Below, in pieces: positions 46,798-59,400 of a stretch of 64,000 bases of DNA. Every line of letters begins with the position of its first letter. Position 1 is the stretch's first letter. The position numbers and the translations under genes are program-made. This DNA comes from Plecoglossus altivelis (Eukaryota; Chordata; Actinopteri; Osmeriformes; Plecoglossidae), in NCBI GenBank assembly GCA_036571765.1, contig BROE01000007.1, positions 15,618,491 through 15,682,490 on the forward strand. Reading direction: 5' to 3'. Under the pieces are notes generated by a model, which was given only the letters and a program-made list of their open reading frames with translations, made no database searches and was not told where the DNA came from.

Positions 46798-47769
46798 TCT
46801 AGGGGGTGCTGTTGACTCCCAAATGCAGACCTGGATTACGCAACACAGAAAACAAATGAACAGCTCCAGTGTTCGGGGTCAGTCGCTTGTGGTTTTGGAT
46901 TAGTTTCAAGAAAATATTTGAGAACTGCGAATCATCGTACAGGTTCTGTAGATCCCCTAAAATAACAAGTGTGCTTCACACTTACATCACATGCAGGACA
47001 CCAAACCTGCAGGAGGCATTTGCAGTTCTATACATAAAATTATACCCCTGCTGCAGAAAGAACAAAGGTTTAATGGTTGAGCGAGTATGGGTCTACAACA
47101 ACGAAATTCAACACTGAAACTATACTCTTTTGGCACTCCCATATTTGCGGACAAAAACTCGTGTTTTTTTATTGTATTTCTGGAAGTCTCAGGGGGGCGT
47201 GAAAATAGAAAGTGCGTTTTATTTAATCTAATGGAACAGACTACAACAGATGAGAATTGGTTTTGCTGCACATGTTTGTTTTAACTTATTGTACAAAAAA
47301 ACAAAGTACAAACCTACAAGGAACAAACGTTTGTCACTGTGGGTTGGGACACACAAAGGTACATTTCTGTACTTTACGTCAGAGGAACAACATTGTATCT
47401 TACTCGTTTGTGCCTTCTAAAGGAACCATTTGAAACCATTGAGGATCACAAATCAACCACAAACGAAGACATGACTTTTATAAACACAATGTTGACAGAC
47501 TACATAGTTTCTTGTCTCAGGGAAACAATGGCGACTCTCCCATGAATAACTTGAGTTGAGTTTGACTTCAGGAGGGTTTTGAGTTCCTGACACCCAAACT
47601 GGACACCATGTCGTGTTCCTCCCTGCGATGCTTTGGGCTGACAGCTTTGACTACAGTGGATTTTTTTAAAATGAAAACCTTTGAAGTGCAGGTGAAAGTC
47701 AGGCTTGGGGTCAGGGTTGGTATCTGGTCAGTACACCTGTCTATAGGTACCTGTCAACCAGTTCTAAGG

Positions 47770-49015
47770 AACAGGTAGGTAGGCTAAGGAACAAGTTGTC
47801 TAAGGAACAGGTATTTAGTTTAAGGAACAGGTGGATAGGCTAATGAACAGGTGTTTAGGATGATGAACAGGTAGTTAGTCTAAGAAACGGGTGGATAATC
47901 TAATGAACAGGTGTTTAGTTTAAGGAACAGGTGGATGATCTAAGGAACAGGTGTTTAGTCTAAGAAACAGGTGGATAATCTAAGGAACAGGTGGATAATT
48001 TAAGGAACAGGTGGATAATCTAAGGAACAGGTGTTTAGTTTAAGGAACAGGTGGATAATCTAATGAACAGGTGTTTAGGCTGATGAACAGGCGTTTAGGC
48101 TGATGAACAGGTGTTTAGGATGATGAACAGGTGTTTAGGCTGATGAACAGGTGGATAATCTAATGAACAGGTGTTTAGGCTAATGAACAGGTGTTTAGGC
48201 TGATGAACAGGTGTTTAGGCTGATGAACCTGTGTTTAGGCTGATGAACAGGTGGATAATCTAAGGAACAGGTGGATAATCTAATGAACAGGTGTTTAGGC
48301 TGATGAACAGGTGGATAATCTAATGAACAGGCGTTTAGGCTGATGAACCTGTGTTTAGGCTGATGAACAGGTGGATAATCTAAGGAACGGGTGGATAATC
48401 TAATGAACAGGCGTTTAGGCTGATGAACAGATGTTTAGGATGATGAACAGGTAGTTAGTCTAAGAAACGGGTGGATAATCTAAGGAACATGTGTTTAGGC
48501 TGATGAACAGGTGGATAATCTAAGGAACAGGTGGATAATCTAATGAACAGGTGGATAATCTAATGAACAGGTGTTTAGGCTGATGAACAGGTGGATAATC
48601 TAATGAACAGGTGTTTAGGCTGATGAACAGGTGGATAATCTAATGAACAGGTGTTTAGTTTAACGAACAGGTGGATAATCTAAGGAACATGTGTTTAGGC
48701 TGATGAACAGGCGTTTAGGCTGATGAACAGATGTTTAGGATGATGAACAGGTAGTTAGTCTAAGAAACGGGTGGATAATCTAATGAACAAGTGTTTAGGC
48801 TGATGAACAGGCGTTTAGGCTGATGAACAGATGTTTAGGATGATGAACAGGTAGTTAGTCTAAGAAACGGGTGGATAATCTAATGAACAAGTGTTTAGGC
48901 TGATGAACAGGCGTTTAGGCTGATGAACAGGTGTTTAGGCTGATGAACAGGTGGATAATCTAAGGAACAGGTGGATAATCTAATGAACAGGTGTTTAGGC
49001 TGATGAACAGGTAGT
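47770..49015. repeat. 20-bp minisatellite with CAGGTG in nearly every unit
   Basis: About sixty copies of two main unit types, TGATGAACAGGTGTTTAGGC and TAAGGAACAGGTGGATAATC, arranged in higher-order blocks of a few units. Lies between mmp25 and the first CA gene. Confidence 0.93.
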
Positions 49016-49174
49016 TGACATGGAAGGCTGCTGTGTCACCTGATTCGTGTTACAGCCGAAGCCTCCTTATGTAATTTCATCAAGAACGTCATACAACATG
49101 GTATCAATTGGGAGCGGACGCTGCAAGATGATCTGAATGTGTATCTGACGCACTTGCGTGGTCAGGGAACCAGA

Positions 49175-49890
49175 CCGATCCTCACACACCCACATCACAC
49201 GCACACACTCACACACTACACTCTCACCAGACACACACCACACACACACTCACACTCTCCCCACACACCACCTCAACACACACAGAATACTCACACACAC
49301 TACACACAAACAAATACACGCACACACCAACACATCCTACCACTACCGAAACTCACACACATTCGCACACACACACACATGGACCGCACACACACACAGT
49401 CACAAAAACACCCATACGAACCTCCATCTCTCACCCCCACTCTCACACCACTCTTCCACACTACACACCTTTACAACATGCTCGTACCACTCCACGACGC
49501 ACACTCCATTGCACATCACACTGCACACACCCACACCACCACCCAACCCCACTCATTCCACACTCTCAAGTATGACATCCAGCAGCGAACAGCAACCATC
49601 ATATTGCTTCAGCGCCTATCACTGCACACACACACACCCACACACCATTCACGCACACAGCTCACAACTACGGCACTACAGAACCACTCCCTCTCTCACA
49701 CAAACATCCACACACACGGACCATTGCACCACACACACTCGTAGACACACCTCCAGAGACTCCACACACACACCACACACAGCCTCTCTGCACACACACA
49801 CCTATCTCTCTCACACACTCTCTCACACACACACACACTCTCTCTCACACACTCTCTCTCTCTCTCACACAGACACACCCTGTTTAGGTA
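49175..49890. repeat. CA-rich imperfect simple sequence
   Basis: Long region of CACACA interspersed with CTCACAC, ending in CTCTCTCACACAC. Open frames rich in His/Thr here are not coding. Confidence 0.9.
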
Positions 49891-50550
49891 TTATTGACAG
49901 TGTGGTTCTTTAACTGTAACGACCATGTTGTGGCTGCTTGCAGATGATTTGAACCCTGACAGCAAACCTCAAAGACTTGTCCTGCAAAAGCCTTATCTTC
50001 AAACCTCAAACCTCATGTTGTGCCGTTGTAGATTATTTAAACAGTGTGTCTTCTATGACGTTTTAATGTTGTTATTGGTAGATGTATAATAAGTGAATTT
50101 GGTATGTGCAGATGCAGGTGTCAACCAGAGGGAAACGTTTCATTAAACATTCAGGAGTTTCGTTTGAATGAGGCCCTGGTGCTGTTGATTATCAGAGGAA
50201 TAAGGAAGTGTTGCACTTTTTACGAACAAGGGTTTTGAATTAAAAAAAAAATCAAAATGGGGGAAGAGGAATCGGAGGCACGCCCTAAATAATTGTTTTC
50301 TTATCCGTCCCGCCTGTAGAGTGAAAAAAAAATCATCATCTTTTAATGACTCTGTTTCTTTGCAGTTACTTTCAGAGAACATGTTTAGTCATCAGTTGTT
50401 CCTACTTCACGGAGGTGCCTACCCGTCCAGATACCCATGTCAACTGGGACGATCATAAAAGTAGGTTGTGGACAAAGACGAAGCGAAACAGATCTCCTGG
50501 TTTCTATAGTTACGACTCCTGCCGGTAAATGCTCGCGTTTCAGTCTCTCT

Positions 50551-50587
<37 letters not shown>

Positions 50588-51446
50588 TGTGTGTGTATGG
50601 TTGGAAATTCTCTGTTGTCTTGAGCAAGACGTCCCAGGTGGAAACTCTTCTCGTATTCTACACCTTGACGTGGTAGGACATTAGGACATCGAGTAACTGC
50701 TACTTTTGTAATCTTGTGTGACCTCGAAGTGTAGGAGACGGGAGACGGGTTAGCTTAGCTGCGAAACAATAAACCTATTTAGTTACCGGTACAACTGAAC
50801 TGTTCTAGTTCATTTTCTGTAACAGACAAAAAACAAATGAAAAACAATCTTTGAAGACGACATTAACACCCCTTAGTTTGAACGCGTAACACCCACTAAC
50901 ATGATAGCTAAACAAAATTGATTTTAGATCGATGCTACTGCTAAAGGTCAAGTGAGACAAGCGCTACAATCCATAATGTATTTATTGTGATTACGTCTTA
51001 AACATTTACATTTTTATACTCAAACATACATTTCGGATATTGTGACCATAAGTGATGGAGTGGCACCGTTCATTACAAGGAGTAAATCCGACATACAATC
51101 ACTTTAATATAACCTCGCGGTTCATAATCGTTAGCTCTGTCGTCACATTAACACCATTGGGTTCATCAGTACTTCCAAGCTTATATACTTAGTGAGGTAA
51201 CACTTCCTGTGACTCCATTAGGCCAGAACAGAAGAGGTGGTTTCACCCAGGAGAAGTACTTTGAAAAAACCTACTGAACACAGCGAACAGAAAACAGTTT
51301 CAGTGCAAATTGCAAACTGGCGCTCCGACTCTGGACAGCTGGACTGCAGTACCAGGTAGGTGAGAGGAGATATGGCACAACACGCTCCCAGAGAGAGAGG
51401 GAGAGAAGAGAGAGAGGGGTAGAAAGTCAGAAAAACACACTCTTCT
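49891..51446. other. 3' flank of the first CA gene
   Basis: No exon recognised. It includes a (GT)n tract at 50555-50600 and a minus-strand AATAAA hexamer at 50981-50986 that could be the polyadenylation signal of the CA gene. Confidence 0.5.
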
Positions 51447-53219
51447 CTACTGCTTCAGTAGCCAGAGCAGAAGGGGTATGAACATCAGAGTGTAGATGTT
51501 TCCAGATATCCTGCCGGCCCCTGAGGCTTGCGTGCTCAACACCCGGCCGTTAAGCGGCTGGACTCCCCGGTATGTGTTGACCATTAGGATGGACGAACTG
51601 TTCGCGATGCGAACTGTCGAGTGGAATAGGTCGATCTGGTGGAAGAGGAATGTATCAATCATTGTGCGTTTAAATGTCTTAATTTTAAAAGTATGTTTGT
51701 TTTGTTAAATATACATGAAGGATATGAATGAGGTGTAATTTTTTTAGATGTGAGGAACGCACCAGATTCTGGCTGATTTTGATTGTGTCTTTGAAAACGG
51801 TCCAAACCACCGCTTCGTTGCAGTCGGGGGTGGTCAGTGATCCTTGGTAGCGGTAGTACTTGGTACGATCCACATCTGTCAGCAGATCATCTAGAGAAAT
51901 CCCACTTGCGAGAGCGGCATTGTTCCCTAAAGAGAGGAAGCAATCAAAAACAAATATAAAACACACGTTGCTTTCCTTTAATCGTTACATTTATACGTTT
52001 ATAATTATTTATAAATAAAATGTACTGATAAAAAGTGGACTTGCGAACCGGCTGTGGGGATTCCGGTCAGGTAGGAGGTCAATGTTTTCCAGCTTGCAGG
52101 TGAATCCGTTCCATTGCCGGAGGCAGCCTGTTGAGAGTATAAATATTATAGCTCTCTTTCATTCAGAATTACAAGAAATGTATGTTGTTATATTACTGCC
52201 AAATGTTCAGGACAAACTAGGTGCGGCTCTTGACAATATAGTTATCGTGTCTGGAGTTGCAATATCTGTCCATAACTGACAGCTGTCTCACCTCGATGAA
52301 GAAGCCCAAAGCTGCAAGACCGGACGGGTCTTTGACTGCTAAGGTCGTATTGTAATTCAGGGAGGACTTGACGTTTACGATGTGGAGCTGCAAATGAATA
52401 AAGCAGAGAATGGAAGATTATAGTGATGCTATTGTGAGGTGTTCAAAGAAACGAACTCAAAAATCGTTACAAACGTCGTTGCATTAAATATCTAAGCTAA
52501 GAAACTTCGTCTCTTTCCGTTAAGGCCACTCGTCTAGAAACCAAATTGGCCTAAGAAAGGCTAGGGTAGAATATCATGAACGTAATAATAATTAAGAAAT
52601 AAATATGCAAGTAGCTAACTATTTAGTTTAGTTAGCAGTTTAGTTAAACAACGACCAGCCTCTTACCTCCATGGGGAAACGTTTCCCGTCCACGGTGTGC
52701 TCGGACCCTGGAGACAAGCTTCCGTTTCCCCAGTGCAGGTGGAACTGAATGCTGTCATAAGCTTCGGACAGGCCGCCCCCAGACACCTTCACACCTTTCT
52801 TCAGACTCACCTTCACTGTAGAGGAGGTGAGGTCAGGGAGACAGCATTGTTCAAAGAACAAGGATAAGAGGAGGAGAGAATATACTTTTTTCATATATAT
52901 ATATAAAAAAGTCAAATCTCAATGATGTTGCGCAAAATATGCCCCCCCCCCCTGAGCGTAGTAACATTTGTCCATTGCATGTTTTAGATAGAGCTTTCAA
53001 TGTTATACTTTAGAGCAAAAGTTTCTCTCAGTTCAGTTCAAAGACTTTATCGATATAAAAACAACAATTATTTATGTTGCCAAAGCAACGGATTACAGAC
53101 GGATTACAGAAATAGTAATCAATATCACAATCATAGCGTAATATATACTTTTATTTCATATTACTTATGGTAGTTAAACTTGTACATACGTTCTTAATCA
53201 TATCACACAGGTAAGTAAA

Positions 53220-53270
<51 letters not shown>

Positions 53271-54521
53271 TCTCTCCCCGTCTCTAGCGCAACAAAAGCT
53301 AAGCTTTAAGCAAACATCTTTGAATAGTTGAACTGGATTCTGTTATGGGCACACATACTGGAGTAACCAGTAAACACACACTGGAGTAACCGGCGTGTTG
53401 TACATCACCTCATACATCTACTGACCACAGTCACACCCAGGGAATGTGTGCTATTCCTTTCAAGTTATCATGCCCTTTGTATTTGGGATTTGATTAATTA
53501 ATGAGGTTTTCCCATCAGATTTTATGAATGTACAGTATTGATGCTATGCTAAATGTGTGTATTATATTGGATAGTTTGAATTGTGTTTGAAGATTTTTTG
53601 GGGGGAGGTGTGTGGGGGAATTTGCTAATTTTTGCTGTTTATATTTGCGGTTTGAGAATTTTCTCGTTTTTGTATAATATCATTATATTGTCTCATCGTC
53701 TAACTTGTCTCATCATTGTCGAGTGTAATATTACATTATAAAGTTACATAGGTAATTATGACACTAATGAGTCTAATCGGCACTTTTCTGAATAAATACC
53801 GGCTAAACAAATAAACATTGAATCGAATGTATGGGTACAGTGATTAGAAAACGATATGTTTTAACCCGTTATAGATAAGAGGTCTCACCCGTATTGCCCG
53901 TGTTCTCTATAAGCGTCATGGTGGAGTCGTTTCCATATCCAGTGAAGGTAAAAGACGTCAGTTTGGAGTCACCCTTTGCCGACTGGGAGACAATGTCAAT
54001 CGGAGACTGACTAGATCCATTGCAATATTTAGTGGCAATGGTGGGCCATCTGTCGTAACCTGAAAATTGAAAAAAAAAAGAGAGAAAAGAATCTGTTACA
54101 CAAAGACATCACCGTAATGGAAAAAAACGAATTGTGTGTCATTTGAAAGGAAACTTAGCAACTATTTACAAAATAAATGAGAAAATTAGAGTTTGTTACT
54201 TACTACATGTTGAATCGTGATAACACCAAACTGCGGATATAAATTACACATCTATTAAATCTATTGACCATCAACTGAACCAATACATAAGACGTAATAA
54301 AGCGTTAAAATCGTGACAGAAATGCATTCATTTGACTGATTTAGCTGACAAAGTGATATAGTGTAACAATTTAGCATCTCAAAAGTAGTCCAGAAAATCT
54401 AGATCGAAACGGACTTTTGTCCCAGTACATTGAAACACCAACCGATAGTGCTGGCACCTCCACGCACGGTGGGTAGCAAGGTGGATGCGATTAAAACCAC
54501 AAGAATCCGAGAAGAATCCAT
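51447..54521 (-). CDS. CA4/CA15-like GPI-anchored carbonic anhydrase
   Basis: Extracellular zinc enzyme hydrating CO2. Eight exons (minus): 54458-54521, 54204-54230, 53889-54059, 52667-52815, 52292-52387, 52049-52127, 51763-51926, 51447-51635; 939 nt, 312 aa, all phases closing. It has a signal peptide (MDSSRILVVLIASTLLP), the N-terminal WCYHDSTC disulfide segment, SQSPIDIV, zinc ligands FHLHWG and LHIV, the gatekeeper region SLTTPDC and VVWTVF, and a hydrophobic GPI tail (YTLMFIPLLLWLL). At the usual proton-shuttle His64 the sequence reads NTGNT, so Asn replaces His. The exon-1 donor could instead be at 54443, adding five residues. CA4 versus CA15 is not resolved. Confidence 0.92.
53228..53275. 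repeat. (CT)n microsatellite
   Basis: About 45 bp of CTCTCT in intron 3 of the first CA gene. The rest of this intron (52816-53888) contains nothing I recognise. Confidence 0.9.
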
Positions 54522-56110
54522 CTGAAAAAGTATTTGACACGGGAATTAAATATGTACGACTTGGCTGTGGAAAGTGTCAAGATCATCGCGTCAAGGTACA
54601 CTAACGCACTGTCAACTAGTTCATTTAAATACAATACGCTATAACAAACTCAAGACCTAATACAATTCAAATATATAAAACATTAATTTAAATGCCACAT
54701 AAAGCATAAAATATTACACATATTTTAAATACAAATTGAATGAATAAACAGCTTTAACTGTATACTTATTTTAAGAAAAAGACACTAAAGTCAAATAAAA
54801 ATGAATCTACCGCAGAAGCATAAACGTCCTTTAGTCCACCTGCCCAGTACTCACCTTTGCTGGGCAACTGTTCGCTACAACACACCTGCTCATCAGAAGT
54901 CCAATTTATAAGCAGGCGCATCTTTCAAGACGCCTCTTTGGGGTGTGATCGCCCCCCCTTTCACTCCCCCCTTTTCCTCCTTCCCTCCCTCCCTCCGTCC
55001 TTCCCTCATACCTGAGTGCGTGGAGAGGGTGCGCGGGGGGAGAGGGTGCGCGCGGGGGGGGTGACAAATGAATCGACCTATGCTATAGTTGTCAAGCTTC
55101 TACTTGATCCTATTCTCAGTTTGGGGGCAGTGGGAGGGGCGTGGGGAGGGGAGGGGGGGTGGCGGCATGCATGAGACGCACAGAAGCCTCCTAAAACTAT
55201 GATAGTCAGGTTCAGGTTCCTCCACTTCACTGCGTTTTTGTGCGTCACACAATTCCATAGGTTACACGGAAGCAAAAAAGTTTTACTTTGTTTTAAACGC
55301 AAGGAACAAAAAGCTTAACAAAAACATCTTGCAGAAATCGTGTGGCTCCGTCCGCGCGTCCGCGCGCAGGATGAGACTGTATAGCTGTCGGAAGTACCAA
55401 CAGTCCACGTGCTAGTTGAAAGTGAATCTTGCGCGTGCATCACGGTGTATGTCATTAGGCAGGGCGTCGCATGATAAGTTCACACATGACCTCCCACCAG
55501 ACCCTGCGACAGCTGTATAGTTGGTGTCTTAAACCATGATGTTGAGATCATGATGTTATCGACATATATCAGGTTAATCAGCCGCTTAGTAAGAGCCTAA
55601 CAAGACAAGACAAAGAGATGTTTGCGACTCCAGAGCGGTGAGTTGGTCACCCTTGATGTATATAATATATAACTGGACGGTCTATGAAGTCCGCTGCACA
55701 ATTAAATATCACTCCGCTTCCGTTATTCTAGAAAACAAGGCTACTTCGCCAACAGCAGAGCTAAGAAAGTTATTGTCTAATAAATAAATAAAAATCCAAA
55801 GAACGGGGACAGAATAACGTCAGCGAGGGTAAAAAAAACTACTACTTGTGCGTATGTTGCATTGCACTATGTGAAGATAAGAAGAAGGAATCTCATTTTG
55901 AACAGTATTCATTAACCAGTAGTACACTTTTAGCGTGCCCATTGCTTTTATATGGCCATACTTCGTGACCGGCTTATGAAAACAATAACTCAGGCGACAA
56001 AAGCGTTCGGCCCACGTGAAGGAATTGGGTGGGAGCGTCACTTCGTTCCTGCCCGCAGAATTCTTAATCAATGCGTCACCTTCTCCTTGATCTAATCTTT
56101 AAGTATGTCT

Positions 56111-56175
<65 letters not shown>

Positions 56176-56480
56176 GAAAGAAAGAAAGAAAGAAATACAA
56201 TGCCACCCATTCTATCTAGACTACGGTGTAGACTTTATAAGAGTTTTTTTTATATTACAGAAATTATTACAAATCTTATTACTGATTGCTCATGAATGCA
56301 TATCCATTCAAAAATATTTTATTCATCAAAAACACTTTAATAAGTTAAGATGCATGCAAGGACAAACACACATCCACTGATGATACATTTCATGACATTA
56401 CACATTGTGTTACAAATCATGTTTGTTTATCTCTAACTAGCATGAGGGCCACACATACACAGGTTTGGGATCATCCAAGC
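54522..56480. other. Intergenic region between two CA genes
   Basis: Promoter side of the first CA gene and 3' side of the second. It contains C-rich and G-rich stretches at 54950-55070 and 55125-55160, and a (GT)n tract of about 55 bp at 56115-56172 followed by (AAAG)n. No exon seen. Confidence 0.55.
56115..56195. repeat. (GT)n followed by (AAAG)n microsatellite
   Basis: Perfect GT run of about 27 units and then AAAGAAAGAAAGAAAGAAA. Confidence 0.95.
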
Positions 56481-59400
56481 CTAGCCATACAGTGCACCTG
56501 ACCAGGGCTGGAACAGGGCCAGGAGGAGGAGGAGGAGGGGAAGGAGGGTGGAGGGCAGAGGGTGGAAGGTGGAGGTGGCTGCTGCTGTGGTGTAGATGGT
56601 TCTGCTGCTAAGCGGTTGCTGAGGTCGGAACACGTTGGTGAAGCCAGCGTGGGTGGGGAACCTCTTCATCTGGAGGATGGGGGGAGGAGGAGATGCGGGA
56701 GGTGAGGGAGAGAGGGGGAGGGAGGAGAAGGGGGAGGGAGGGAGAGAGGTGGGAGGAGAGAATGGGAGGGGAGGGAGAGAGGGGGAGGGGAGAGGGGCCG
56801 GAGGGATGAGGGGGAGGGAGAGTAGGGGAGGAGGAGATGGGGGGAGGGAGAGAGGGCATGTAGGGAGGAGGAAGGGGGAAGGGGGAAGGGAGAGAGAGAG
56901 ATTTAGGGAGAGAGAGGGGGAGGGAGAGAGGAGAGAGGGATGTAGGGGAGGAGGAGAGGGGGAGGGAGGGATGGAGGGAGGAGGAGAGGGGGAGGGAGGA
57001 GGAGAGGGGGAGGAGGGAGAGAGGGGAGGAGGGGAGAGGGGGAGGGAGGGATACAGTGAGAGAGAAAAGAGAGAAAAAAGAGAGAAAAAGAGAGGGATGA
57101 GGGGGAGAAGGGGGAGGAGATGAGAGGAGGCGATGTAAGGGAGGAGAGAGGGGGGGGAGGGAGAGAGGATGTTAGGAGGAGGGAGGAAGGGGGAAGGGAG
57201 AGAGGAGGATGTAGGGAGGAGGAGGGGAGAGGAGAGGTGGGAGGAGGCGAGAGAGGGATGTAGGGGAGGAGGAGAGGGGAGGGAGAGAAGAGAGGAATTG
57301 TAGGGAGGAGAGAGAGGCGATTAGGAGGAGGAGAGGGAAGAGGGGGATGGAGGGAGGAGGAGAGGGAGAGAGTAGGAGGCAGAGGGATGTAGGGAGGAGG
57401 AGAGCGGAGAGGAGGGAGAGAGATTAGGCGAGGAGGAGACGGCGGAGGAGGAGAAAGCAGGATGTAGGGAGGAGGAGAGGAGGAGAGGGATGTAGGGAGA
57501 GGATGAGGGGGAGAGAGGAGGAAGGATGTAGGAGAAGAGAGGGGGAGAGGGGAAAGAGGTGGCAGAGCGGGGAGGGAGGAGGAGAGAGGGGTGAGAGAGC
57601 GGGGGGGTTGAGAGAGGGGGAGAGAGGAAGAGAGGGATGTAGGGAGGAGGAGAGGGGGAGAGGAAGAGAGGGATGTAGGGAGAGGAGAGAGGGAGAGAGG
57701 AGAGCAGAGGGATGTAGGGAGGAGGCAGAGGAGAGAGAAGAGAGGGAATGTAGGGAGAGGAGAGGCGGCACAGAGAGGGAGGAAGAGAGGGATGTAGGGA
57801 GGGAGAGAGGCAGAGGGAGGAAGAGAGGGATGTAGGGAGGAGGAGAGGGAGAGGGAGGGAGACGGGGTAGAGGGAGGAAGAGAGGGATGTAGGGAGGGAG
57901 AGAGGCAGAGGGAGGAAGAGAGGGATGTAGGGAGGAGGAGAGGGATGTAGGGAGGGAGAGAGGCAGAGGGAGGAAGAGAGGGATGTAGGGAGGAAGAGAG
58001 GGATGTAGGGAGGGAGAGAGGGAGAGGGAGGAAGAGAGGGATGTAGGGAGGAGGAGAGGGAGAGAGGGGAAGAGAGGGATGTAGGGAGGAGGAGAGGGGG
58101 AGGGAACAAGACGGTGTAGAGGGAGAGGTAAGAAAAGAGGGAGAGGGGGAGGAAGGGAGAAGAAGGGGTAGAGGGATGAGGAAAGGGACACGGGACAGGG
58201 AGAAGGAAAGGGGGAGGGAGGGGGAAAGGAAGGGAGAGGGAGAGGGGAGGAAGGGGGAAAGGGAGGGAGAGGGGAGGGAGATGGATAGGGGGAGGGAGGG
58301 GGAAGGAAGGAAAAAGTTGTTTCTGAACTTCACAGATCAGTGAGAAAACACAGTTTCTCACTGTGACTCAGTGGTATGTTGCTTTGTTAACACTTTAAGC
58401 ACTTACAACCCTTCAGGCATTCTATGACAGTCATGCGATCATTTCATATTTGCCATTTCAATCATGTGAACTCGGGGTAGCCAGGTCAGTTAGCCTTCTG
58501 TGATTGTCTTGGTGCGAGTAAACAGACAGCGTGCTGTTCCTCCTGCTGTACTGGAGTGTTGAAGGTTGAGGTTTAAGATAAACTGTCAGGTAGCATACCT
58601 GTCTTTCAATCAGATGTAGTGAGATTTTGGGGATTGCTGCCTCGCTTTGATCTTATCGCTAACCTGACATTTTTACAGTTGACAGAGGGTTCCTGTGGAC
58701 GGTTCTAGTTGCAACATCATCGTAAAATACAGGACTAGTCCTTTTTGTAGATATTTGCATTTTTGCAAAAGACTCTGTAATTCTTTGCACATGTCAGTAC
58801 TCTCTTTGCACATGACCAGCATTCATCAGAAAGTCTTCGTACAGTTTGTAGTTTGTAGTTTATGTATAGGAAAAATTGTATATATATTTTTTACTTGATT
58901 GTTGTATGTCTGCACTTATGTAGCACCGTGGCTCTGTGAGGCACGACATTTCGTTCCACTGTATGCCCGCGCATGTAGCGGAATGACATTAAAGCACAAC
59001 TTGACTTGACTTGATCTTTGCCAAGTGATGTGCTAGTGTGTGTGTCAGTGTGTTACAATAACTTGTAAACAGTTTATGTAATATTATTTTTCTGTTTAGA
59101 GTGAAATGGAGATCCTCTTTATCTGACTCTAAGTCAATCACCTCCGAATGGTTTATTCCACTCACCAGGTTCTTGTCCACCTTGACAGTGTGTTTAAAGA
59201 TGGTCCAAACCACTGCTTCGTGACAAGGGGGGGTGGTTAGAGAACCGTTGTAGCGGTAGAAAGTGTTGCGATCCACATCTCCAAGTAGGTCGTCCAGAGA
59301 GATCTTTTGGGTAACTTCAACAGTAGTGCCTAGAACATTCCATCTGAACATCACATCTATAATTTCTTTCATAGTCTTTAAACGAAAGACAGCAACATTT

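Larger units (their letters stand above)
45567..47765. other. Spacer after mmp25 with MITEs
   Basis: No exon recognised. It holds two transposon-derived repeats (45645-45896 and about 46434-46797) and three tandem copies of a CCCATCATGTTCCTCTTCTG block near 46110-46280. Confidence 0.6.

Noticed and set aside
47770..49015. Regular repeats as a CRISPR-like array
   Set aside because: Units are contiguous 20-bp tandem repeats without unique spacers, in a vertebrate genome.
49139..49913. His/Thr-rich open frames of 200-250 codons
   Set aside because: CA-repeat translation without any recognisable domain.
56903..58361. Minus-strand open frames up to 476 codons, rich in Ser/Pro/Leu
   Set aside because: They lie entirely within the GGA-type purine array, with no splice or family support.
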